From Kushneria indalinina DSM 14324 (GTDB taxonomy: Bacteria; Pseudomonadota; Gammaproteobacteria; Pseudomonadales; Halomonadaceae), in NCBI RefSeq assembly GCF_003385845.1, contig NZ_QRDJ01000006.1, positions 682,001 to 746,000 on the forward strand: DNA of 64,000 nucleotides, given 5' to 3'. The notes under the pieces are model-generated. The model was not told the DNA's origin. It ran no database searches and saw only the letters and a program-made list of their open reading frames with translations. This document shows, piece after piece, positions 20,049 to 26,969 of this stretch. Made by a program: the position numbers and the translations under genes. Positions within the stretch are counted from its first letter, which is position 1. Every line of letters begins with the position of its first letter.

Positions 20049-20257
20049 CACGACACCATCTGCGCCTGAATCAGTGAATCAATCAATATCTCCTCACCCA
20101 TCTCCGGGCGTGTTACGCGCAAAATGATAAAGGCAGTACGGTGTGCGGAATCGAACGTGTTCCACGCCTCGTCAGGACACGCCAGAGAGGATTCAACCCA
20201 GCGTGATGCCCATGGCTGACAGGGGGTGTGATGTTCCGGATAGCGGGCACTGGTCAT
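20048..20257 (-). CDS. Small soluble protein, hypothetical
   Basis: About 69 residues. The start at ATG 20257 has GGAGG eight bases upstream, better than the in-frame ATG at 20272. Seen: a Trp/His/Pro-containing N-terminus (PEHHTPCQPWASRWVESSLA), then an alternating pattern (RTAFIILRVTRPEMGEEILI) that suggests beta strands. No family recognised. It is coupled to the downstream membrane protein by a 1-base stop/start overlap, so the two probably work together. Confidence 0.55.
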   Translation of the reverse strand: MTSARYPEHHTPCQPWASRWVESSLACPDEAWNTFDSAHRTAFIILRVTRPEMGEEILIDSLIQAQMVS

Positions 20258-20301
20258 CGCGGGGTCCTCCATCGAGAACGGTACAGGTTCATGACAGTAT
20301 A

Positions 20302-20661
20302 TCAACGAACGTCACTCTCGCGATGATCGGTCGTCGCGCTGGATGAGCGAGGCGTCGAGGTCGTGTTGCGCTGCTGGTAGCTGCGCTTTTCCTCTCTCAG
20401 GTTGCGCTGTGATTGCCGCAGCTGCTGCTGTTGTAGTGAGCGCTCGCCACGAGAAGTCGTCTGCTGGTTGCGCAGGCTGGATTTCTGACGATTGACGCTG
20501 GATTCACCGGATTGAATGCGGGAGTGCTGCTGGGCGCGCTCGAAGCGTTGCTGTGCTTCGCTACCGGCGCGCTCCTGTGATGCTGCAACGCTTTGCAACG
20601 TGCCCATGGCCAGTATTAGGCCGACAGACAATGAAAGAAGACCAACGCGATAATAACGCAT
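20302..20661 (-). CDS. Secreted Gln/Ser/Arg-rich low-complexity protein
   Basis: A 119-residue protein with a clear signal peptide (MRYYRVGLLSLSVGLILAM, cleavage near SVA-AS) and a mature chain almost wholly made of Gln, Arg, Ser and Glu, including QQQQLRQSQRNLREEKRSYQQ. It should be a long helix or coiled coil, or disordered. AGAGGAG lies seven bases before the ATG at 20661. No family recognised; similar short Gln/Arg-rich periplasmic proteins occur in related bacteria, without known function. Confidence 0.6.
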   Translation of the reverse strand: MRYYRVGLLSLSVGLILAMGTLQSVAASQERAGSEAQQRFERAQQHSRIQSGESSVNRQKSSLRNQQTTSRGERSLQQQQLRQSQRNLREEKRSYQQRNTTSTPRSSSATTDHRESDVR

Positions 20662-20702
20662 GCTGACGCTCCTCTGATCGGGCACGACTTACAGCAATGA
20701 GA

Positions 20703-20915
20703 CTAGCCTGCCTTGCGGGTCATCCTCGCCTGGTGAAGTTGAAATTCCTCGGCCATGGCAAGATCAAAGGCGGCCTGACGAAACTCCTGCATGGTGCAGA
20801 TATAGTGCCCATTGGGGCAGCGCAGTTCGTGGTGGTCCGGAGTACGCCCGGGCCAGGAAAGGGTGATATTGCATTCGGGGCAGCGCGGTCCACTGCGCAA
20901 GGTGGTTGAGTTCAT
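20703..20915 (-). CDS. Small zinc-ribbon protein, hypothetical
   Basis: A 70-residue protein with CPEC near the N-terminus and CPNGHYIC 21 residues later, giving a CxxC...C(x)3H-type zinc site like the small zinc ribbons of DksA- or rubredoxin-like proteins. The C-terminal half is a helix rich in Ala, Gln and Glu (MQEFRQAAFDLAMAEEFQLHQARM). No enzymatic motifs. It is possibly a nucleic acid or protein interaction module. It ends close to the secreted protein gene on the same strand. Confidence 0.65.
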   Translation of the reverse strand: MNSTTLRSGPRCPECNITLSWPGRTPDHHELRCPNGHYICTMQEFRQAAFDLAMAEEFQLHQARMTRKAG

Positions 20916-21220
20916 GACATTTCCCTTGTCAGTATGGATATTAATATGCGGTGCACGCCATCGATGGCATTCCCTGCCGGCGATGCGACGCGGACTCTAG
21001 CATAATGTAGCGGGGTGTACAGGCTGACCTGTATTGGTAAATAGCCTGGAAATCCATCGATTTAAGGCTGGGCTAATATCCGGGAAATGTGAGAGAAAAG
21101 GCCGCGATGAGCAGGGATGTGATGGGGCAAAAATGATTTTCGGGATTAATTCACGATTCATGGAACCAATCCCGACTGCCGCGGTCAGAGTTAGTGCAAG
21201 ACATCCTTCTGGGTTTCTTT

Positions 21221-21244
21221 GCCCCTCGTTTCGAGGGGCTTTTC
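21221..21244 (+). terminator. Intrinsic terminator of an unidentified + strand transcript
   Basis: 8-bp stem GCCCCTCG/CGAGGGGC with a TTT loop and four T after it on the + strand. No + strand gene ends just upstream (the nearest gene, the zinc ribbon, is on the minus strand), so it may end a small RNA or be a leftover. Confidence 0.6.
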
Positions 21245-21288
21245 TTTGCCCGGAATCCACGAAACGATCACGCAAATACTTCTGCTGA

Positions 21289-21316
21289 TTGACTGCCATG
21301 GTGCAATGCGTACAAT
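21289..21316 (+). promoter_or_regulatory. Sigma-70 promoter of tRNA-Leu
   Basis: TTGACT (21289-21294), 16-bp spacer, TACAAT (21311-21316). The first base of the mature tRNA is 12 bp after the -10 box, so transcription should begin a few bases upstream of the tRNA. Confidence 0.8.
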
Positions 21317-21327
21317 ACGCCGCACTC

Positions 21328-21412
21328 GCGGGAGTGGTGGAATTGGTAGACACGCTGGATTTAGGTTCCAGTGCCGTAAGGCGTGAGAGTTCGAGTCTCT
21401 CCTTCCGCACCA
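21328..21412 (+). tRNA. tRNA-Leu (anticodon UAG)
   Basis: An 85-nt class II tRNA read directly: acceptor GCGGGAG pairing with CTTCCGC, D loop with TGGTGGAATTGGTAGACAC, anticodon stem CTGGA/TCCAG with loop TTTAGGT (anticodon TAG at 21362-21364), a long variable arm, T loop GTTCGAGTC, and an encoded CCA. It reads CUN leucine codons. Its 3' end is the attachment site of the genomic island that follows and is repeated at 26830-26860. Confidence 0.97.
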
Positions 21413-21427
21413 TCTGCTTTACTTGTA
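21397..21427. repeat. attL direct repeat (tRNA-Leu 3' end)
   Basis: 31-bp sequence covering the T-stem side and 3' end of the tRNA plus 15 bp beyond the CCA. It is identical to 26830-26860 and in the same orientation. The tRNA remains intact, as is usual for tRNA-targeting integrases. Confidence 0.9.
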
Positions 21428-21526
21428 CATTTTCTGACATACCCTCCAGCCCCCATGGGGCCTAGTCTGTAGCAAATCTCTTTCCTCTAACGTCATCCTC
21501 AAAAGCGCCTTTAGAATAGCTCTTCG

Positions 21527-21551
21527 TGTATGCCTGTGTGTATGCTTCCAG
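21527..21551 (+). repeat. Integrase arm-like repeat, copy 1
   Basis: The 25-bp sequence starting TGTATGCCTGTGTGTATG, about 100 bp inside attL. It matches 22 of 25 positions with 26762-26786 and 16 of 16 with 26945-26960. It probably marks an integrase/excisionase arm-binding site of the island (inference). Confidence 0.55.
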
Positions 21552-21568
21552 TTAGGCATACAAAAGTC

Positions 21569-21967
21569 ATGAAATCACTGTATGAAGCGCTCACAGACAA
21601 GCGCCGGCCGCTGGCGGACATCACTTTAAATTCCCTTGAACCCGAGGATAAAGACTACCGGGAGCTCGATGGATAGGATTTATATTTTCGTGTGAAGGCC
21701 AACAGCTCAAAATCATGGGAGCTGCGTTTCAAGCGCCCGGATGGACGCTGTTCTTGGCTGGGTCTCGGTGGTTTTCCTAATAGAGCTGGTAAAGCGGCTC
21801 GCAAAGAGGCCTTTGATCTTAGCGCGATGGCTGCCAACGGCGTCGATATCGTCACGACAGCACGGAGTCGGTCCTGCCTCCAGACGATTTCGGATGTAAT
21901 GCCAAGAAAACGGGTTAACCGTGCGCTTAAGACCAGGTTCTGTGTGAAAATTCAGTCTCGTGCATAG
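21569..21967 (+). pseudogene. P4-type tyrosine recombinase (integrase), N-terminal remnant with nonsense codon
   Basis: From ATG 21569 the frame reads as the DUF4102 arm-binding domain of P4-family integrases: ADITLNSLEPEDKDYRELDG, then an in-frame TAG (21674-21676), then DLYFRVKANSSKSWELRFKR, PDGRCSWLGLGGFPN and GKAARKEAFDLSAMAANGVD. Past about residue 95 the similarity fades and the frame ends at 21967. The catalytic domain (R...HxxR...Y) is absent, so about three quarters of the gene is deleted. Position next to the tRNA attachment site fits the family. It is not functional. Confidence 0.85.
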
Positions 21968-22128
21968 CTTGATGCGGGCCGGTATCACCATGGCCTTAAG
22001 GCTGCTGAACACATTGCTAGAATAGGTATTTGCGCACCCCTTTTCATTCAACAAGCTAGATAGACGCTTTACCACATTGCGCTGACGAGTTTTCCGACCA
22101 GTGCGCTTCCCATTACCAAGGAGAGATC

Positions 22129-22524
22129 ATGATCCGCCAGCAGCTTGCCAAAATCAGAATGAGCCGATGTGAAGATAAAGACAAATACATTGAGATCGTG
22201 GTTTTCCTTGATGGCGACCGTTGTATTTGTGAAGAGGATAGCTATGGGCACGTGAAGGATAACTATGGTGACGGGCTCCATATGTACCCGGTCCTTTTAA
22301 CACCTGTTCCTGACCGTGGCGCGCCTGTATTCGAGATAGAGTGGGGCGGTAATGACAGAACCTTCACTGAGCTGGATTTCCAGCTCAAACGACCGGTGAA
22401 GGAAGGTGACAATGTCATCTGTGAAGAGTCGAGCGATAACAGTCAGGACCAGGTTAAGTACGACTACAAGATCAAGAGTATCGAGGTCCTTCTGAATGCC
22501 TTGCCGGGGGGCGAATCGGCATAA
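22129..22524 (+). CDS. Acidic hypothetical protein, island cargo
   Basis: A 131-residue intact gene with a good AAGGAGAG seven bases before the ATG. The protein is acidic (runs such as CEEDSYGHVKDNYGD and CEESSDNSQDQVKYD), has alternating beta-like segments (YIEIVVFLDGDRCIC; APVFEIEWGG) and no membrane segment or signal. I do not recognise the family. Small acidic beta proteins like this are sometimes immunity or anti-toxin partners, but no toxin partner is next to it. A strong terminator follows at 22573, so it is probably a stand-alone transcript. Confidence 0.65.
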   Translation: MIRQQLAKIRMSRCEDKDKYIEIVVFLDGDRCICEEDSYGHVKDNYGDGLHMYPVLLTPVPDRGAPVFEIEWGGNDRTFTELDFQLKRPVKEGDNVICEESSDNSQDQVKYDYKIKSIEVLLNALPGGESA

Positions 22525-22572
22525 TGATTCATGGACGTGCCGGCACCAGCCCGGGCGGATAGCGCTTCCACT

Positions 22573-22602
22573 AAAAAGCCCGCTCCGGTGAGTGGGCTTT
22601 TC
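22573..22602 (+). terminator. Intrinsic terminator after the acidic orphan gene
   Basis: 10-bp stem AAGCCCGCTC/GAGTGGGCTT (one G-T pair) with a CGGT loop, A-run before and four T after. It lies about 50 bp past the orphan's stop. Confidence 0.85.
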
Positions 22603-22609
22603 CTTGGGG

Positions 22610-23296
22610 ACATCCCGTCCGTCAGCTTGTGCGCAAGTCTCAATTTATCTCGGCATAGTCGATCCTGAGCAAATGCTCCTGACGCGAACCTGTCTGCAAG
22701 TTCGCTTTCTGATAGACCTAACCGCGCTGAAGTAATGTACAGATATTGGTCGCCATCGCCGAAAGAACAGCTTGTAGGGCGCAGGACCGGAAGCTTGATC
22801 CGTCGCATGATCGTTCCTTTCGGCGATATCTGGACGATGACTCCCCCATCAAAAAACACAATGAGAAGCGCTCCCTCCCGGTCAATCAGTAATCCATCAG
22901 GCTTGCCTGTATCCGTGGGGGGCCGATAAGCATTTGTCGGTGACTGACGTCACCAGAAAAGGGATCGTGATCACAGGCGTAGATGCATCCGCATCGCGAG
23001 TCCGTGACGTAGAGTGTTTGCCTGTAAGGACTCAAGTCGATCCCATTAATTAAAGTGCACCCGGAATCGATCGTGTGCCACACTCCGTCCGGATCAAGAC
23101 GATACAGATAGCTTGAGCCCTACCGTAGCCCCTTCATACATCAAGCCAACCCATAGACGATTTGAAGGGTCCAGGCGTGCATCGTTGAGTCGGTAGCCCT
23201 CCTGAGCATGGGGTGTTGTCGCAATGCGTTGGTGTTCCCCCTTTTTACCGACCAGCTCGACATGACAGCCGATCCCTACAAGCAACTCGCCGTTTA
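22610..23296 (-). pseudogene. SMP-30/gluconolactonase family, broken
   Basis: Three minus-strand frames in order make one interrupted beta-propeller: RLNDARLDPSNRLWVGLMYEG (23094-23285), then DSGCTLINGIDLSPYRQTLYVTDS with YACDHDPFSGDV (22886-23083), then FFDGGVIVQISPKGTIMRRI ending in TSCSFGDGDQYLYITSAR (22660-22859). These are the metal-site blocks (RxNDxxxDxxGR, NGxxxSPDxxxxYxxDS and the late Asp region) of SMP-30/lactonase proteins. Frameshifts separate them and the N-terminal ~80 residues are missing. The family usually acts in sugar lactone hydrolysis. It is not functional here. Confidence 0.8.
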
Positions 23297-23298
23297 CT

Positions 23299-23337
23299 CG
23301 GCAGCTTGATTAAATATTATTTTTAATCAAGCTGCCG
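23299..23337. repeat. Perfect 16-bp inverted repeat
   Basis: Arms 23299-23314 and 23322-23337 (CGGCAGCTTGATTAAA and its exact complement) around a 7-nt AT loop. It lies at the border between the SMP-30 remnant and the AT-rich membrane gene, about 40 bp past that gene's stop. It may act as its terminator, although no T-run follows on the minus strand, or mark an insertion boundary. Confidence 0.7.
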
Positions 23338-23379
23338 TGGCGCCAATGTACGTTGTAGAATATTTAGAAGTTAAATTAT

Positions 23380-24186
23380 TCAATAACGGTTAAACTCTTC
23401 CGCAGCTTTATGCAACTGACTTTCAATCGATCTTCGTATGCCCCAGTTTGCACTTGTATATTTTTCAAGAACTCTAATCGAGGTGATCGAGCTTAATATC
23501 CCGCAAATTAATAAAGCTATAAGAGCAGCTTTGCCATTCGTTAAAAAACCAGCTTCAACGTTAAGGTACCCAGCTAAAACCACCCCGCAGGATATTAAAA
23601 TCCACAGCAAGAATAGTTTAATGTATAACCCTTTATAACAATTTTGCTCTGTCAAGGTGTTTGTTTTGCCGCGCAAAATAAGTGGATTAAAGCAAGCCCC
23701 TAATATGTTTAGCAGAGGTATTGCGCCCACTAAGAAACCTTCTATAGCAACAGTTTTAGAAAACTCTTTTTCCTTGGAGTTGGTAATCAAACTTCTTCCC
23801 ATATTAAAAATTTCTCCAGTATTGTAGTTATGGTAAACTTCAAGATATCCGTCCCTGGAATCGACGCCCAGACAAAGCTTTTGTTTTTCAAAAACGTCAA
23901 TTGACTCGTTGTTGAGCTTTAATACGCCTTCTTTTTGAGTGAGAAGATTTTTATATCTAATTATTTGTCGTTCGTCCCTGTGATGAAAGCTTTTTATACT
24001 CACACCTTCTCCGTCAGGTGTTTTTATATCGGAAGTGATATCCCTGACCTGTTTGGTAGTAGTATAGGAGTGATCTGTATGGCTCGAACTCAAGATCATC
24101 ACAGGGAAAAAATCAATCTTAGGAAAAATTATAGATGTCACACCACTAGCTATATTTTGTTTTGTGTCAGAAAAGTTGTTCAACAT
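23380..24186 (-). CDS. AT-rich membrane protein of unknown function, island cargo
   Basis: A 268-residue protein in a stretch far richer in A+T than the host genes, so probably acquired from a low-GC source. The N-terminal ~135 residues are soluble and charged (DIKTPDGEGVSIKSFHHRDE; KLCLGVDSRDGYLEVYHNYN). The C-terminal half has about four hydrophobic segments (FLVGAIPLLNILGACF, LFLLWILISCGVVLAGYL, GKAALIALLICGILSSI) and a basic/helical tail. No known domain recognised. No obvious ribosome binding site was seen. It could be a sensor or a phage/plasmid membrane protein; there is no support for either. Confidence 0.6.
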   Translation of the reverse strand: MLNNFSDTKQNIASGVTSIIFPKIDFFPVMILSSSHTDHSYTTTKQVRDITSDIKTPDGEGVSIKSFHHRDERQIIRYKNLLTQKEGVLKLNNESIDVFEKQKLCLGVDSRDGYLEVYHNYNTGEIFNMGRSLITNSKEKEFSKTVAIEGFLVGAIPLLNILGACFNPLILRGKTNTLTEQNCYKGLYIKLFLLWILISCGVVLAGYLNVEAGFLTNGKAALIALLICGILSSITSIRVLEKYTSANWGIRRSIESQLHKAAEEFNRY

Positions 24187-24517
24187 TCTAATAGCTTCCT
24201 ATAGCCACAAGATTCGTATAGTTTTGGTTTTTATACAGCAGTTCGACTTTAAACTTCGATCCATGATGCATTTTTAATGAAGGTAAATCTAAATTTAAAT
24301 GTTTAATTTTTATTGCCTCACTTTTCCAGTCTGTCAAATCTACTCAGCTTGATCTCGAGTCTGATACACTAGGTATTGGCTGCAGCTCCTGATTATTCAG
24401 TGGGGTGTATGAGCGTATCAACCAATCTCGATTGTTCACTGTGGAGACTTTTCATCAGCGATCAGATTGAGCGCTGATAAAGGCTGCTTTCTCAGCTCAC
24501 CATGAGTGATAAGTCCT
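24187..24517. other. AT-rich spacer in the island, no gene seen
   Basis: 331 bp between two minus-strand island genes. Very A+T rich around 24190-24330. A 7-bp inverted repeat (ATCAGCG...CGCTGAT, about 24454-24478) lies after the lipoprotein gene but lacks a T-tract. No gene or RNA was recognised. Confidence 0.5.
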
Positions 24518-25147
24518 TCACGTATCTAATGTGCGGGCACCCAGTTCAAGGATGGCATTTATTGCCTTGGTAAAACTTTCCTTGTAAGAGCGTTCTGCTG
24601 CAACCCTTTCGACCAGATAAAAAGAGACGCAGCCATCTCCATTACTACATGATGCATATCCAGTGCTTTTTACGATTTCATTAAAGAGCTTTCTATCCGG
24701 TTCCTTGGAGCTCAGCACATATTGAACTTCCATATCTCTGGTGATCCCAGAGAAGGTGCTGGCTGAGCTCAAGGCTCCTTCTTCGCCAGTTTCCAGCATT
24801 TTTACGTCCAGCACATATCTTGAATCTTCAAACGGTGCATAGATACCTGCACTTTTCATGCCATTTTCCAGCGCTTCTCTCGCAGCATGCTCAGGCATGT
24901 TGGGAGATACATGGCCTGCTATAGGAAATATGCTGGTTCCTCGAAAATTTTCTATGCTTCTTAAGCTAATGCTTTGGTTAAACTGGTTGTCTTGATTAGC
25001 CTGAGTTTCGAAAACTGGGGTGGTTTTATCGATGTTGGGTTCGCCGGTTATCGAGACACAGCCTTGGAGAGAAATCAGTAAAACCGTGGTGGCAATCAAG
25101 GGTTTTCGGTTTGAATCAAGCTTCACAAGCGTTCCCCACATATTCAT
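24518..25147 (-). CDS. Lipoprotein of unknown function (YajG-like fold suspected), island cargo
   Basis: A 209-residue lipoprotein with a basic N-terminus, hydrophobic stretch and lipobox LQGC (Cys about residue 29). The mature part has HAAREALENGMKSAGIYAPF followed by YVLDVKMLETGEEG and a long region ending in SYKESFTKAINAILELG, an arrangement seen in YajG and other periplasmic lipoproteins of similar size. This comparison is by eye and uncertain. Two cysteines in CSNGDGC could pair. The start could also be a later codon, as the first ~13 residues are long for a signal peptide. Codon use is less GC-rich than the flanks. Confidence 0.6.
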   Translation of the reverse strand: MNMWGTLVKLDSNRKPLIATTVLLISLQGCVSITGEPNIDKTTPVFETQANQDNQFNQSISLRSIENFRGTSIFPIAGHVSPNMPEHAAREALENGMKSAGIYAPFEDSRYVLDVKMLETGEEGALSSASTFSGITRDMEVQYVLSSKEPDRKLFNEIVKSTGYASCSNGDGCVSFYLVERVAAERSYKESFTKAINAILELGARTLDT

Positions 25148-25366
25148 TTTTATACAATTTGAGTTGACTAAGATGATTTTATGCTAATTTAAGCTATGTT
25201 GCTATTTTTTACAATTGCCTCAGTCAGCTTTTGCCAATTCCAATGATGTTTTTTCAACAGATATGCTTGGCAAGGTTCTACACCATCACTTTATTCTTAC
25301 TACTCTCGAATAGCAGGCGGTGATACCCACTCGTTCATCCTGCATCAATCGAGCATCGTTACCGGC

Positions 25367-26650
25367 ATGAATACTTGGATACCCTCCCCATGGGCCAGAC
25401 GTTTGAAAGTGACGTCTAACTGGAGACTTCGTCTCGATAATGACCGTCCGACCGTTACCGGACTCTCGGCAAAAGACATCATTTGCGATTGGCAGGTGCA
25501 AAAGGTCCGAACAACTCAAGGTTCCGCATGGGCGTCCTGCCATGTCGAGATCGCCAATGCTGTTTCCACGAAAACGACCAGCGTTGTTCTCAAGGGGCTT
25601 GCCAGGGACAGTGCGGAAAAACTCGCGGATGCGCTGCGTTTTAATCTGAATCGCTATCTCCTGAGAATGCTGGCCTCACGGGCAGCCATGATCGCCCGTT
25701 GGCGTCATGATGCCTTTGGCCAGCTTTACAGGGATCGCTGGAATCGACGAAGCCTCCTCGATCAACTCTATGGTGAACGCGACAACCTTTTCCTGCAGGT
25801 GAGATTTCCAATGCTGATTTGACTGCCCACCCAGCGCTTGATGAGTCTGGGGAAAACGCTGAGGCTACTGAAGCAATCGGCAATCTGTGAAGGACATTCA
25901 GTAATGAGCTTGAGCAACAGGCAGAATCGTTGAATCGGAAGTTCGAGCAGGCCGAGTTGCTTCGACATCGTGACTTTCTGGACAGGGTAGAATCGCGGCC
26001 ACTTACGGACGAGCAAGCTGCTGCGGCCATTTGCTTTGATGATTGGGTTCGCTTCATTGCGCCGGCCGGGTCCGAAAAGACATCCACTATGGTGGCCCGC
26101 GCTGGCTACCCCGTACGGGCGGGTATCGCCCGACCTGATCAGATTCTGCTGCTGGCCTGCAACAGCGATGCCGCCAGCGAACTCAGAGAGAGCCTTAACT
26201 CAAGGGTGGTGCCTTGGGTCGATGGTCTTGAAAAGATCCAGTCCAGCACCTTTCATGCCTTCGGCCTGCGGGTTATTAGTGAAGTCACCGGGGTTTCAGG
26301 ACATCTGCCTTTTATTCTCTGCAGTACTGTCCAGAGACATCGGCACATTCCAGGCACAAAAGGACCGGGTGGATACCGTACCACTGACACCAATTGATCC
26401 CGAGGCCATCGTGACCCATCGGGAGGAAGTCGTAAAAAGCTAGGAGGAGAAGATGATCGCCGACTGGTTGACGCTCAACGGCATTAACTACCGGTACGAG
26501 AAACCCTATTACAGCGATACGGCTGATGCCGGGCATGGGCAGTACCATCCAGATTTTTATTACCCGGACGCTGACCTCTACCACGAGCACCTTGCACTCG
26601 ATGCGCCCGGAGAGCCACCGGCATCCTTCCAATATGAGCAGATATTATGA
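25367..26650 (+). pseudogene. HelD-like UvrD/SF1 helicase, degraded
   Basis: Pieces in order of a DNA helicase IV-type protein. The N-terminal domain is WARRLKVTSNWRLRLDNDRP...DALRFNLNRYLL (25367-25822). The SF1 core start follows, VESRPLTDEQAAAAICFDDW and a Walker A reading APAGSEKTS where AGSGKTS is expected (a Gly to Glu change from GGA to GAA), then RPDQILLLACNSDAASEL and STFHAFGLRVISE (25880-26300). After a frameshift comes IVTHREEVVKS, an in-frame stop at 26441-26443, and ADWLTLNGINYRYEKPY and YHPDFYYPDADLYHEH, ending near 26635. The C-terminal motor half is missing. It is not functional. Confidence 0.8.
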
Positions 26651-26761
26651 CCAAGCTGGCGCTGTGCCTGCAGGTTCGCTAGCTGGGGCCGTCAGCCTGA
26701 TCAATAGCAATGATGTAAATCCAATTTTGAAATCGATAGATCAAAACAGCAACGCTCGGTT

Positions 26762-26786
26762 TATATGCCTGTCTGTATGCCTCCAG
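26762..26786 (+). repeat. Integrase arm-like repeat, copy 2
   Basis: 25-bp sequence matching 22 of 25 positions with 21527-21551, in the same orientation, 44 bp inside attR. With copy 1 it fits the idea of arm sites flanking the attP core. Confidence 0.55.
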
Positions 26787-26829
26787 CTCCTGACATGTGT
26801 AAGGGTTGTTCTATAAAGAGGAAGCCGTC

Positions 26830-26860
26830 CTCTCCTTCCGCACCATCTGCTTTACTTGTA
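26830..26860. repeat. attR direct repeat
   Basis: 31 bp identical to 21397-21427, including the last 16 bases of the tRNA-Leu gene and 15 bp beyond. It marks the right end of the island. Confidence 0.9.
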
Positions 26861-26944
26861 TGCCTTCTGAAGTACTCTTCAGCCCTGAACGGAGCTCGCT
26901 TCAAGTAATTTTCCATATCCAGATGCTGCCAGCACGACATGCCA

Positions 26945-26960
26945 TGTATGCCTGTGTGTA
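26945..26960 (+). repeat. Integrase arm-like repeat, copy 3 (outside attR)
   Basis: 16 of 16 bases identical to the start of copy 1 (TGTATGCCTGTGTGTA), lying 85 bp outside the right repeat, close to the 100-bp distance of copy 1 from attL. This suggests the end of a second, older element at the same site. Confidence 0.5.
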
Positions 26961-26969
26961 GGCTGTCGA

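Larger units (their letters stand above)
20916..21327. other. Intergenic region left of tRNA-Leu
   Basis: 412 bp with no convincing gene. It holds a terminator-like hairpin at 21221-21244 and the tRNA promoter at 21289-21316. The short frames on both strands here are not supported by a ribosome binding site or recognisable sequence. Confidence 0.6.
21397..26860. mobile_element. Decayed tRNA-Leu genomic island
   Basis: 5.46 kb bounded by identical 31-bp repeats of the tRNA-Leu 3' end. The integrase gene lies at the tRNA-proximal end, as in P4-like islands, but is broken. Cargo: an acidic orphan, a broken SMP-30 gene, an AT-rich membrane protein, a lipoprotein and a broken HelD-like helicase. 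Base composition within it swings well below the flanking GC (very AT-rich at 23.3-24.3 kb). Without a working integrase it should be stuck in place. Confidence 0.85.
26651..26969. other. Right end of the island and junction with the xyloside cluster
   Basis: 319 bp without a gene. It holds the second and third arm-like repeats (26762-26786 and 26945-26960) and attR (26830-26860). The ~100 bp after attR resembles, in diverged form, the ~120 bp after attL. Confidence 0.6.

Noticed and set aside
20997-21440. 147-codon minus-strand frame crossing the tRNA-Leu gene
   Set aside because: Its N-terminal half is the tRNA antisense (a well-known false protein with KERLELSRLTALEPKSS), and no ribosome binding site supports it.
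25367-26650. An active defence-type helicase
   Set aside because: Multiple frame breaks, stop codon, changed Walker A and lost C-terminus make it a pseudogene.
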